From: Clytia hemisphaerica | Taxonomy: Eukaryota; Cnidaria; Hydrozoa; Leptothecata; Clytiidae | Length of the DNA stretch: 64,000 nt | Reading direction: 5' to 3' | Assembly: GCA_902728285.1 (NCBI GenBank) | Contig: CACVBU010001205.1 | Coordinates: forward strand, 551,309 to 615,308 | Shown: piece by piece, positions 50,796-62,168 of the stretch | Layout: every line of letters starts with the position of its first letter | Position numbering within the stretch: the first letter of the stretch is position 1 | Notes under the pieces: generated by a model | Told to the model about the DNA's origin: nothing | The model's database searches: none | The model's input: the letters and a program-made list of their open reading frames with translations, nothing else | Made by a program: the position numbers and the translations under genes

Positions 50796-51428
50796 TGTTT
50801 TCTCAGAAAAGTAAAATACATGATATTGCCTTCTGTTCCTAGAAAGTGAAGCATTTGAACCTTTAGTTTAATTTGAACAACACCGTAACACACCAAAATG
50901 AAGAGTCAGTAAAAGCATTAGCTAGATGGACTAACAAAACACGGCAATGCCAGCTAAGAAAGCATGTGAGGGAATTTCATTGAAAAGAATTTGAATTCGT
51001 GACTTTCATACCATGTACGTATTTTTCAAAAAACAGTTTACCAATGTTACCTAAGTTGTCAAGAGTGTTTGCTCTGAAAGCGTGGTTGCAAAATTATTTG
51101 TACAAAATTGTAAAAATTTATTTTGTAAAAAACAATTTGTACAGCTTTTCTAAAGATACATTGAAGCTATCAATCGATAAACATATTTATGTAGTGCAAA
51201 CATCGAAAATTTACTTCCTAAAAATTAATGTCTGCACGTTTGGTAAAAACCTTATCTTTGTCAAGTCTCAGTTACCGCGCAAAAGAGTGGTAAAAATAAA
51301 ATACTTTGAGGTAGCCATCCACTGGAAATTCAAAAATTAACAAAGAAATTTTAAATGAGCATATCTCCATATTACCAAAAGTGATCTGAATTGAAATGAA
51401 ACTTCAGGTATTATTGTAGGGAGAGACT

Positions 51429-51611
51429 CGGCTGTTCTTGTTAAACCTCAAATTGTTCTTATCCTGTTCTTATTTATAGCGTGTAATTGATGTGTTAAAG
51501 GCGTTATACCTAATTTTTACCACTTTGACCCCTAAATGGCTTGAAATGGCAAATTTCAAATTCAGACTCAGGATTGTTCTTATAAAATTGTGCTTTTATA
51601 AAAAAGTGTAT
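51429..51611. mobile_element. Possible decayed ATAAGAAC-family MITE
   Basis: TTGTTCTTATCCTGTTCTTA at 51450 and TTGTTCTTATAAAATTGTGC at 51572 with AAAAAAGTGTA at 51600 resemble family ends. The interior is not shared. Confidence 0.4.
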
Positions 51612-52789
51612 TTTTCTGATGCCCTCATAGAGACTTGGGAATAGTTCAAAATAATCGATCCTTAAAAGCTGCATATACCCAGTCCATATTTTTGCTGAAT
51701 GTTTCAAGGAATGAAAAAGTGAAAAAATGTGTGCTGCAGCCATGTGAACGGATCGAATGTCTGTCTTGGATAGTAAAATAAATTGTTTTGTTTTCTTTCC
51801 AAGAGATTTTTTGCATAATTTCCCTTCCTTTAGTTCAAAAGCAAAGGAGTTCCGGAATTAGCAAGCAATAGCACCGTTTGGCGCCTCTTGTCTTTCGGCA
51901 AACCCTAAAAGCAGGCCTCTTGTTGGGGGGGGGGGGGGGAAACCATGCTGCCGTATATATAACTATGATCTCCATAAAAGACAGCGAATACCCAAAAATA
52001 TAAATTGACATGAAGTGTGCTTGAGTAATTGAACCCATAATCACTGGGCAAAATAAAATGTCATAAACGACGAAGACCTATCGCGTGCAGGACTTGTTTT
52101 ATTTGGAAAGCAATATTTAAGTCATACCGGGTGTGTCAAAAAAAACGCGCCTATTTTTTGATTTTTGGCGTACAAATTTCTATTGAACGAAGACAAATGA
52201 AATTTTTAGGGAAGATTTAAAATTTAATTTTTTACCCTTGGTGAAAATTATACATTTGTATCTTCATTTAAAGTGACTTTATGATAATTCCGCTGACTTA
52301 GGTCAATTTTTCATTGTTCACTGATTTTCATGGTTAAATCTTCCCATATGGAACAAGGAACTAAACTACGCTTCATTTTTACGCTCTTATTTTGCCTCGC
52401 TACTTTTAAAACATTAAAATGGCATCATTTTTTCATTTCATAGGTTAAGTTTTTTTTTCAAGGTCAATATTTGATAGATTCTAGCTAGTTAAAACCAAGC
52501 CATTTTTTAACGTCAATTGCGACGACAAAAAAATACTTTCAAATCGTCAATGGTGCAGAAATGAACCGATGTTATTACCTTTTGTACATTAAAATCCTTA
52601 GGTTTTCAGTTCAACTGTTTTGCAAAATGTTAAAGAAGCAGAACAGAGCTTGTATAATATAATATGATCGATTAAATAATGGAAATGAAACGAATTGATG
52701 AAAATTTGTTTTGCTAAGAAATGCTTTACATTGCCTTGAACACCTTGAGATGTTACGATAACACTGCGAAAAGATTCCCAAAACCCCTT
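51612..52789. other. Intergenic, no gene recognised
   Basis: Contains a 14-G run at 51926. CCGGGTGTGTCAAAAAAAAC at 52127 looks like a transposon end, but I found no matching inverted copy. Frames are short and without motifs. Confidence 0.45.
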
Positions 52790-53505
52790 TAAGGGCTCTG
52801 ACCATAGTGAATTTTTCATAATTGCCGTGTTTAAAATGTGTTTTCTGACTGAAGTAACCAACAAAACTATGGCATGTTATACATTTTCTGTTAGACAAAC
52901 TATTCCTGAATCTGAAAATTCAAAAATTGCATTGAAAAAATTTGATGAAGAAGAAAATGAGGACTTTTGCGGGGAAGAGTTTTTCAACTTTGAAGAGCTT
53001 AGTTTCGGCGAAGAAAAAACATTTTGAAAAAATTTTCGCAGTAGATGGTGTATCTTTTACCGAACAGTAAATATTTTTGCGGAAAATTTTTGTAAATGCT
53101 TCTTTGTCTCGAAATCTTCAAAATAGTGGTTTTTCATCAATTTTTCATCTGGATTTTGCTTAAAAAACAGTCATAACTTTTGACACATCTTTTTAGAAAA
53201 ATTTTCCGCAAAATTCAAAATAGTTCAATTCTTTGCGGACAGTTTGAAAAAGTCTCGAAGCAAAAAAGTTAATTACCCATTAAAACTAAGCACTTTTTAT
53301 AAAAGAGGGTGATGCAACATATTATTAACATCTTTTTAAAGTTCATAACGTCATTTTTGCAATTAAGTTCTTAATTACTCTTAAGGGATTCGATTAAAAA
53401 GCAGTTTATAAAGGCAATTCTTTGTTAAAAGTGTTAAGGAACCTGAAATATAACTTTTATGTTCAAATACCAAAATCAATTTTTGGACTATGGTCAGAGC
53501 CCTTA
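52790..53505. mobile_element. 716-bp inverted-repeat element, TIR TAAGGGCTCTGACCATAGT
   Basis: TAAGGGCTCTGACCATAGT at the left and ACTATGGTCAGAGCCCTTA at the right are perfect 19-bp inverted repeats. Inside is a 66-codon plus-strand frame (52827-53027) that is acidic and Glu/Phe-rich (EEENEDFCGEEFFNFEELSF). I could not match it to any transposase. GAAAATTTTTSYR-type phrases recur, suggesting internal repeats. Confidence 0.8.
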
Positions 53506-54580
53506 ATTTAAAAACAAGATAAGTTTGACATTAAAAATTTTGGTTTAGTTTGTGTCAATTTGAGAAATCTTAAGAAAAGTGTAAATGTTTGGCTATTTCG
53601 AACAAGTTTCAAATAATCTTGCCGCGTAGATCCATGTTGTCTGAACACAAACCCGATTCTACGGCTAATTTCAAAATTCATTCGCTACGATAATCGTGAG
53701 ATCCATGACATCAATTATAATTCGTCCTGAGACATTGTTTCAACGTTTATCTAACGTTATATGGACATTGAAAAAACGTTGTCGGCTAGTCTTTTTGCGA
53801 TCTTTCTACCATCCTGCTAAGGCTCATAAAACATTGCCCGACACTAACCAAGGCGCTCCGTAGAGAATTATCTGGTACCAGGTGTTGAAATTTGATCCGA
53901 CACGCCTTGTTCTATGTCGATTTTATAATTATTGCTTCTATAGAATTATTGCATCAAAGGACACAGCTTCTAGAAAGTGACTGGTTGAAGTATAAAAAAA
54001 GAGGCAAAAAACAAGGTTTTTCGACTCCAGCAAGCTTCTTTCTAGAGGGCTGTAGCTTTTAATACCAGAACTTTATATGAAAAATAATCACATAGCTAAA
54101 GCCGTGAAGTTTCAAAGTACTTCTATCTACAGTACCAAAAGTGAGATTTGTAGAAGGATAAAAAACTACTTTTTCTTCATTTTCAAAATTTTTTGAAATT
54201 ACCCTTCTCAAAAATCAAAGTGAATTATATTTTCAACGGTTTACAGTAATTTGTTAGAATTGAAGCATCTGTTAAATGGTAAACAAAACAAGAATTAGTA
54301 TACCTTCTAGGAAAATTATCCCTAAGAAAATTGCCCACAAAAAACTTCTAGTTCAACTGCCCCTCCAAAGAAAAAATAATGGACTTTAGTGAGATTCTTT
54401 TATATTTTTTTCGCAAACGCTAACCCAACTTTTCGGTTCGATATGAACTCTTTCTAGAGCTTCAGGGAAACTTCTAAACTTTCCTTTTGTTGGAAGCAAG
54501 GGATAATTATTGGGAAGAGTTTGTGATTGTCTCAGGGGTCAATCCTCCGGGGGAATTGTCCAGGGAGCATCTGTCCGGGG
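53506..54580. other. Intergenic, no gene recognised
   Basis: No motif-bearing frame. Near the right end AGGGGTCAATCCTYC appears at 54535 and again at 54800, flanking the next MITE, so the MITE may have inserted into a duplicated or repeated sequence. Confidence 0.45.
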
Positions 54581-54582
54581 GC

Positions 54583-54775
54583 AATAGACCTTTTTCATAA
54601 ATTACGTCACGAACATCACTTGCCTTGTATTCAAACAATTACCATAGTAATTATGTCCCTTGAGAAATTAAATAAAAGGTAGTTTTAATAAAATCTACTG
54701 GGGATTAATCACCTTGGCAATACTTTCAAAACGAGGCAAATGATGTTTGTGACGTAATTAATGAAAAGGTCTATT
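54583..54775. mobile_element. MITE, TIR CAATAGACCTTTTTCATAAA, copy 1
   Basis: The ends CAATAGACCTTTTTCATAAA and TAATGAAAAGGTCTATTG are inverted repeats. The interior AGTTTTAATAAAATC and ATCACTTGCC is shared with the copy at 56.45 kb. About 193 bp. Confidence 0.85.
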
Positions 54776-54980
54776 GTTGGGGAGAGTTGGCAATTGTCGC
54801 AGGGGTCAATCCTTCTACGGCCATGGATTTTCCTGTTATTGTCACAAACGATAAATGAATTCTCCCGTAAACTTTTTGTTTGAAATCTCTGGAAGCATTA
54901 AAATCACAAGGTTTGTTAATTCTTATTCAATATTTTTTTCCTCAAGATTGTAACAGATTCTGTGGGGAAACATCATAAAA

Positions 54981-57698
54981 TTATTTTCCTTTCTTGTTTG
55001 GTGGTGGACTATTACATTTGTTGGGCAACGGACATCTAAGTCGGCAACATCTGACCGTGGCGCGAGTGTGTGACGGAAGACTGCACTGAAAACCTCCATG
55101 ATTTCCGTATCTTGATTTTTGACAGTCGATTCCACGACCTCGAACCTCATATCCGCAGTATTTTGTGTAGTTGATATCACAATTTAATTTGATGAGATCG
55201 ATTCGATTGCAAGAATTGCATTTTTCCAGTTCTGGTTTCATGGCGGCTGGATTACACGCTTTGTACTCGCTGACAGTGTGTACTGTAGCACGTTTTGTTC
55301 GACTACCGGAACCGTACTTTTCTAATAAAGAAAAATCGACCTGATAGATACAAGCGATTTTGGAAAGAGTCCAAAAAGGCCTGTCGTTTTTTGATTTTCG
55401 ACTTTTTTTTTTAGCCAAACTGGTTTACCAACCCTCAAAGCTAATTAAAGGATTTGCTCTAAATAGCCCGATTTGAGTCTTTATTTACTTTTTGGCATTT
55501 CGGGATATCTAGCAGTATAACTTCAATCCTACACTCCGTTAATTAATTTTTTTTCAATCTTCCCGCTTATAAGACACCTTGACTAAGAGCATGTTATTTG
55601 GCGATATAATTCATTCAAAACATCGAAAAACTTTGAAGGAGCAAAGATTCCTTACTGATGATTTGTTGCTTTAAGATTTGTTCCATATCTTTGCTTGATT
55701 TTCGAACGATGCTCAACTTTTGCATTCCTTGACAGAATTGCTTCATGAGAGCGGATAAAGAGTCTTCTTTAAGTTCTGGACCAGCAAAAATTTCGTCATT
55801 TTCAACCAAGAATTTGTTGTTTGGGAAGTGTCCTTGAACCTGGATGGAGAATAATAATAGAATTTTGTTCACATAAGATTGCCGCAACCGTAAGAAGCTT
55901 CTTTATATTTACTACGTGTAGGGGAGTGCTACGTGTTACAGCCCCGAGGCTTCTGCTCATCCTCTAACAAAACCGTTCCTTATCTTTGAGCTAAACCAAA
56001 ACTTTGCAACTCTCAAAATGTAATAATTGGCAAACTTAGCGAGAAAGTAGGTCATTCACTATTAAGCAGACCTCAGACTACCCTTCACAGTATTTTCTAT
56101 GTAATTAATTTTTAGTGTAAGAATTCAATGCATTATTGTCATATTTTCTATTGGAGAGAACGAATACTAAGGTACCCGAAGCAAAAATGTTTCACAAAAC
56201 TTTCCACGCAAGACCTTACCATTTTGAGACCATCTTCGATGCTGTCTGGAGTTGGTTCGTCTCCCTTCATTTTCCAAATGTAACAAATTTTCAATGCAGC
56301 GTCACGGAGAACGTTGAATCGCTAGAAAGGGAAAGTAGGGGAAATATGGCTTGATAAAATTGATCATCGATAATAATCGATAACATAATCGATATTAACA
56401 GGTGGATAAATAATAAATCGAGGTAAAAAATTAAGAGCACCAATACCAGACCTTTTCATAAATTACGTCAGGAACATCACTTGCCTCGTATTCAAACAAT
56501 TACTATGATGATCATATCCCTTGAGACATAAAATGATTTTTATGAATAGAAAGTAGTTTTAATAAAATCCGCTGGGAGTTAATCATCATGGCAATAATTT
56601 TGAAACGGGGCAAGTGATGTTCATAACGTAATTTATGAAAAGGTCTATTGTCATTGATTAGCCATCGAAAAATTCTATAGTAATTGTTAACAAATCAAAA
56701 TTCCAAAAATAATCGATAGCTAAACTGTCGATAAATACCGATTAATCATCGATAATAATCGATTACCGAATACTTTATAACTCGTATTTTCCATAAATCC
56801 AAAACAGATTTTAGTTTACGTTGGAGTTGCAGTTGTTGCAAGATTATTGGAATAAGCTGTTAAAGGGTCTCAGTTCATGATATGCACCATTGCAATGTCT
56901 TCTGACATTACATCACGGACCCAATAGCTGATTGGTTGTAAGTGACGTAAAGTCAATCAATACGTCACTTTCAACCAATCAGCTGTTGGGTCCGTTGAAG
57001 TCGTTGCAATGGTGCATATCATGAATATAAAAAAAAACTAAAAACAATCTACTTACAGTGTTGAAGTCTTTCAAGAATTTGGCAGCCTCGATATCACCAT
57101 GTTTTGGTACATCATAAAGTAAAAATCCTTTCTTTTTGTCAACAATAATTCGTTCGTTGTATTTCGAACCATTTTCTTCGAATTCCAAATTATATTGGGT
57201 TGCCTTTAGTTAGAAAAAATTCACCGTTTTATGAGGATTTGAATCATAATTTTATAAGTGATGTCATGTAAACCGTCACTGCAAATGACTACCTTAAGTG
57301 GATAAATTTAATCCTCGCCAAAATTTCCAAATTCGGCAATTCGCCAAATTAAATCCCCGCCAAATTTAACAAAAAGAGAATTATGTGAAAAATCACAACT
57401 TTTTAGTACATTTTTGAGTAATTTTAACCCATTTCAGTGTGAAAAAATTTCCAATTTGCCAAATTAAATCCTCGCAAAATTTTACGAAATTGATCTATCG
57501 CCAAATTAAATCCCCACCAAAAATCGTATTTTGGCCAATCGCCAAATTAAATCCACGCCAAAATTTATCCACTTAAGGTAGCTCAAACTATTAAATGCTT
57601 TCCTCAATTAATTGTTTTGGTCGAAATTTAAAGAAAATTAAACTTACCGACGCCAAAGCGACACAAGCCACCAACAAAATGCTTTGAAGGGAAATCAT
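54981..57698 (-). CDS. Secreted BRICHOS-type preproprotein with Cys-rich C-terminal peptide, paralogue B
   Basis: Coding exons on the minus strand are 57698-57648 (ATG; signal peptide MISLQSILLVACVALAS), 57203-57057, 56321-56220, 55839-55656 and 55321-54981. The exon lengths are 51, 147, 102, 184 and 341, exactly those of paralogue A, again giving 274 residues. Exons 2 and 3 encode the same 83 residues as A, and exon 4 differs at only two positions. The furin-type site is RTKR at 169-172. The released peptide of 102 residues keeps all eleven cysteines and CNSC, KYCGY, GGFQC, CCRLRC and PPPNKK. About 28 other positions differ, with one two-residue length change. It lies about 6 kb upstream of A in the same orientation, so it arose by tandem duplication. 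Secretion and maturation as in A are inferred. Confidence 0.8.
56443..56651. mobile_element. MITE, TIR AGACCTTTTCATAAATTACG, copy 2
   Basis: AGACCTTTTCATAAATTACG and CGTAATTTATGAAAAGGTCT are a perfect 20-bp inverted pair, with CAATAC and ATTG beyond. It lies in intron 2 of BRICHOS gene B, about 120 bp from exon 3. Copy 1 is just downstream of the same gene. Confidence 0.87.
56655..56765. repeat. ATCGATAATAATCGAT cluster
   Basis: AATAATCGAT, ATCGATAG and their complements recur here and on the other side of the MITE at 56359-56395 (ATCATCGATAATAATCGATA). The MITE has probably split one repeat patch, or the patches formed independently. Confidence 0.45.
56875..57024. mobile_element. 150-bp palindromic MITE
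   Basis: TCATGATATGCACCATTGCA pairs with TGCAATGGTGCATATCATGA. Inside, CCAATAGCTGATTGGTTG pairs with CAACCAATCAGCTGTTGG, and AAGTGACGT with ACGTCACTT. The only break is at the centre and at TGTCTTCTGA. It stands about 30 bp from the 3' end of exon 2 of BRICHOS gene B, in intron 2. Confidence 0.8.
57289..57581. mobile_element. MITE, TIR CTACCTTAAGTGGATAAATT, built of CGCCAAATTAAATCC repeats
   Basis: CTACCTTAAGTGGATAAATT and AATTTATCCACTTAAGGTAG are perfect inverted ends. Inside, CGCCAAATTAAATCC or close variants occur five times in direct orientation. It fills most of intron 1 of BRICHOS gene B. Confidence 0.85.
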
Positions 57699-58041
57699 TC
57701 TGAAAAAGAAGGTTGTAGCTTTACAATGAAGTAGGGTACAGTAAAAAGGAGGGTTGATATTTTGAATTTTCATCCAAGACAGGAATTTGACCAAAGTGGA
57801 ATTTTATTGAGCAAAAATGGAAATCAATTTTTCAAGAGAGCATTGAGAATAGATGTAACATATGGTGTTCCAAAGTAACCCTAGAACGAAATAGAGCAAT
57901 CTTTCTCGGATACGCATGGTGTGCAGAGATTAAAGAAATAACTCACGTATTTTAAATTTGTAGAACTGACTTCCTTCTTCGTTGAAAAATGAAGATCTCC
58001 AAAATTGAAAAATATAATTGGTCGTCCAAGAGAGACCAGTC

Positions 58042-58072
58042 TTAAATACACTTCAATTTTTACCAAGTTAGT
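58042..58072 (-). promoter_or_regulatory. Core promoter of BRICHOS gene B (TATA-like)
   Basis: The minus strand carries TAAAAATTGAAGTGTATTTA, the same block as upstream of paralogue A. Between it and the coding exon, a 5' untranslated exon and first intron are expected, with a donor around 57946-57950. Downstream sequence is not conserved with A, so the block itself is probably what is selected. Confidence 0.6.
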
Positions 58073-58246
58073 ACCCAGTGTACCTTGGAAAGGTCTGGGA
58101 ACTAAAGATGGGTTAATGATACTTGACACCTGTGGAAATACACTCTTCAGTTTTATTTTCTTCAAAATATCAAGGACTATCAAGGGTAGGTAGGTACTGT
58201 ATGTTTATTTATCGGTTTGAAGGGCGTATGAATTGATAAGCAAATA

Positions 58247-58600
58247 CACGCCTTTTTATAAAAATGGTGTAAATCCATTTCATTATGAATATTTTTAACT
58301 TTTTGGTGGAAATCATCCTGAAATATTCTTACAATATTCTTAGATTAAGATAAAAAACAAGCCTAAATTTAGCATGCAATATATACTTCAAGCATGAATT
58401 TCGGATTTTTGTGAAACTTCTTAGCATTGCTTGGGAGTGAATGGCAATATACAGGTAATAGGCTATAGAAAATAAATGACATTCTTAGCTTCAGTTGTCT
58501 AACTCCATGATGGCAATATTCTTACAAGATTCTTAATTTTTTCGGCTATTTTCATCATAGACATTCTTATAAAGTGTATTCTTATTAAAAAAAAGCAAAT
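58247..58600. mobile_element. Possible diverged ATAAGAAC-family element
   Basis: ACACGCCTTTTTATAAAAAT at the left and CATTCTTATAAAGTGTATTC / TTATTAAAAAAAAGC at the right resemble family ends. ATTCTTACAATATTCTTAGA and ATTCTTACAAGATTCTTAAT are internal echoes. Confidence 0.45.
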
Positions 58601-58670
58601 ATTCGGGTAGGTGAAAGTTCTTTTGAAGAAAATTTGATTCACAAAAATATAAATATCCATATATATGACA

Positions 58671-58925
58671 CCCCTTTCTCACAGACCCACTGGTAAAATT
58701 GGCCAAAATATAGTACCCGGTGTAAAATTATCCACCACCAAGGTTTGTTCCCACTGAAAATAATCAAATAAACCAATCCTCACTGCAAAATAAGTACAAT
58801 TTTTTCCATCCCCACTGAATTTTCTGATTTGAAAACAGAAGAATTGAAATCCCCAGCCTTAAAAAGTATGTGAATATTAATCCCATCGAGTTTCAGCCCG
58901 TTATCTTTGACCCCACTGGCTGGAA
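58671..58925. repeat. Dispersed CCCACTGR repeat, copy with inverted ends
   Basis: CACAGACCCACTGGTAAAAT at the left, AATCAAATAAACCAATCCTC and CATCCCCACTGAATTTTCTG inside, and GACCCCACTGGCTG at the right. The interior is nearly the same as at 46.2 kb. Confidence 0.65.
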
Positions 58926-59329
58926 GAAATAAGAATTTCTGTCCAACTATATTCACTCAGGAGATTTGGGTGACAGAGAGCAGCACATTTATTCCGTCCT
59001 TATTAGGACTCATCAGCACTGCATATGTCCAGGAGACAGAAAAACCTAAGGGAGACCTTAAACTACATGTTTTATTCTATAAACATAACGTTTATAAGCA
59101 TACATATACATATGGCTTCATTGTTTGAGAAAGATATAATGCTAAGCATATAATACGAGTCTGATATAGGGGTTGACACTTGGTTATAAAAAAGGTATAG
59201 GATTGTACATTTTGCAGCTATGAAACAGTGCGGGATATTTTTGTCCAATAAAGTCCATTTTTGCCTTATTTTGAGCTGCTGACGTTCCGTCCAAGTTATT
59301 GTAAGACACCATCTCCGCTTATTAGAGTA

Positions 59330-59580
59330 CTCTCGGGTACCTAATAGCCGGGGGTTTGGAATAAGCGGGGGGTTTGGAAAAAATCTCAAAACCTAATAAG
59401 CGGGGGGGGGGAGGTTGAAATAAAAATGTCCTGGGTGGAAAATTTTCGAAAAGGAGGCTAAAGAATTAAGGCAAAAGAGGGAACTCTCAAAAAAACTTTC
59501 CCAAAAATCAATAAGCGAGGGGTTGGAATAAGAATGTCCTGGGTGGAAAATTTTCGAAATTAGCAGACCCCCGGCCGAGA
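59330..59580. repeat. Diverged direct duplication rich in AATAAGCGGGGGG
   Basis: AAGAATGTCCTGGGTGGAAA or a close variant, followed by ATTTTCGAAA, occurs at about 59424 and 59533. AATAAGCG(G/A)GGGG precedes each. GGGGGTTTGGAATAAGCGGG occurs earlier. Tandem duplication of about 110 bp. Confidence 0.65.
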
Positions 59581-59599
59581 TGATAATATTCCCAGAATT

Positions 59600-62160
59600 A
59601 AAAAAAAAGAAACGATCAAAAGTTTGGAATCTTTTTCGCTGAATTTAAGTTTAATCTTAGGTATGCTCTTCAATACCAACTTTAAAAAATAGTTGTTTGA
59701 GCAGCTACTGTAAGGTCACGCCCAGCTTTCAATCTTTAAGGTGTAAACACTTAAGAACAAATATTGAACCTCTTACCCAAAGACTTCACGTTCTTACCAC
59801 GCTTTGTACGCATATGATATCTTCTACGCGTATATTCCAGGTTGAGGAACATTATGTTAAAAAATAAACATCAATCACAAGAAATTTAACGCCAGAACGC
59901 TTTAAACTCTTAAGCACATTATCAACAAAACTTTAATGGGCAAGTTTTGATGGTGTGATTTGGAGACAGTAGACGTGAGCGTAACTCGTGCATCAGTACT
60001 ATCCCCTAATTTTAAAACGTCTCGGGAGTTATATGGACGGTGTTTTAACATTTCGTGCCAGCTCGGACAGCATTGTTTAAAATATCAATATCAAATTTAA
60101 TAAGAAATCTTGGTGAACTTCAACCGTTGTTATAAGTAGGCCCGACTGACAAATGGCAAATTCGTTAAAGTGGTCCTGACTGACAGGGAGTAAACTCGTT
60201 AACCTTTCTTTGAAGAACCCACTTCTTTCAAAGACCGAACCGTTACCTCTCATAATCCATAGGGGAGGGGGAGTTCATCGAATAGAGTAGCGGCGCGGAC
60301 CTAAATAGTGTTAAAATCTACCGACTGACTCGCAAAAAATTTGACGTATTTTTAAAAAGTGTGAGGTTTTGGTAATTTACGTATACCTAAATAAACAAGC
60401 AAGGTATCTGAAAGAACAGGTTAAAATCATTGACTTTTATAAGCCTAGGAGCAAGCTATATCCGCAATTTTTGATCAGCTGGCACGATCTTGTCTTGTCT
60501 TTATGACTTAATTGTCCTGTACAACACACGCTAGGCTAATGCCTTCATCTAAAACTGGACTAGCCCGGAGTGGAGGCCACTTATGGTTTTTAATAGGTGG
60601 GATAACGCTGATAAGTGGCCAGATATAATATAAAAGCCTTCATTTTTTGGCTTTGCCTGAGCACAGCAAATCCATAGCACTAGATCCAATCCCTTTTTGG
60701 GAAAAACTTAGTGTCATCAAAACCAATAGAAAGCAGAATCCACTCCAGAGGTAGACTTTAATCTAAAAGTTTGCAGGTGTAGATTTAGATTTCTGAAATG
60801 AAAAAAGATTAGTCTGAAAAGCTTGAGTGACTGTTAAGAAGGACAAGAAGGATATTTTTATCCAGAAGTGGCTTTTGCTTTAGTTAAGACTTTAAAACTC
60901 TGGAGTCATACGACAAAATACACATTTTTTTAATGCAACTCCAACTTTCGGGTCAGGGCTAGGGTTGCTTAGAGATCTAGCTTGCTTTAACCACCTTTGA
61001 TAATATACTATATTTGTGCTTATTAGGTCGAGGGCTTCCATTTGCCTAAAAAGCTTTTACTTTACGAGATCGTAAAAAAGATTTGCTAGAACGAGCCCAA
61101 GGAAAAAATGTGTACCACGTTCAAAAGATGGGGGAACGGCTTCCAAAAAAAAACGTTCTTGAAATGTAATAAAAGTCCAGTAGCGGTGGCAGTGCTGATA
61201 GGGTTCCATTTATCGAAATTAAACAGTAGTGGTAGTTAACTCAAATGTAGAAATGTTATATTATCAATTTATGAAGGAAGCAAAAAAAAACTATATCGCA
61301 TAAATGTTTAGGTTTTTTATACAAAATTTACATAATTTTTCAGAACATCTTTAGTTAAGCTACTGTTGATAAATTAAAAATCTCGATAAATCTATGTTAG
61401 AATGTAAACAAACTCGAAAAAACAAAAATTCTTTTAAAAATGAAACCATCATTGTTCCCAAAGCTGGTATACGCGAGTCTGGCGTAAGAGTATGGATCAG
61501 TACTGCTTATTTCGCTGGACTTAAAATGTCAGTGAAATTGTCTACATACATTCAGAATGAGTCACATTTAAAGGTTCCAATAATGCACTCTTGCCTGTCT
61601 GATTCACAAAAAATCCATCAAAAAGCGAATCCCGAATACCTGTACCATGGATGGTTGATACCTCTTCCCCTTTAAATATCTTTGACCTGATTGGTGATGA
61701 CGCTGTTATCTCCATAGTCTGCACGTATTATCCTTGCTACCTATATTATGAAGATAATGGAGGATATTGAGACTTGAAAAACGGTAACATATTCTCTATA
61801 TGAATTCCTTTCGTCCAGTGATCTAGGAGAGTCTTATTTTACTTAGTCCACGACTTGCTGATTTGTTTTCTTTGTATCAAACGAGACATAGAAGAAGCAG
61901 GACTCTCGACCAATCAACCCCTTCCTGGTTTGTGACGATTACGCCGTTTATTAAATAATTCTTTCAAAGCTCGAAAACCGAGCCATTTCGAGCTCAGAAT
62001 ATTTTTTTTTAAACGGGGTTAAAATCGATTATAAACTTTTTCAGACGGTGCCCTAAAGACTGAAAACCCAAATGACTTTAAATTACTTTTTACAAATATG
62101 AAGGTATGAATTTTCCCACAAAAAGTAAAAACTTTAAAAATAAAGAAAAAACGACATAGT
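59600..62160. other. Intergenic, no gene recognised
   Basis: Frames up to about 93 codons occur (for example 61394-61675, plus) but overlap frames on the other strand and show no family motif. The last coding exon of DAW1 would be expected in or left of this stretch. I could not find it. Confidence 0.45.
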
Positions 62161-62168
62161 ATTCTTAC

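Noticed and set aside
52127..52160. Transposon end CCGGGTGTGTCAAAAAAAAC
   Set aside because: It looks like a terminal repeat, but no inverted partner was found within several kilobases.
61394..61724. 93-codon plus-strand and 60-codon minus-strand frames
   Set aside because: They overlap each other, have no recognisable motif and lack splice or promoter context.
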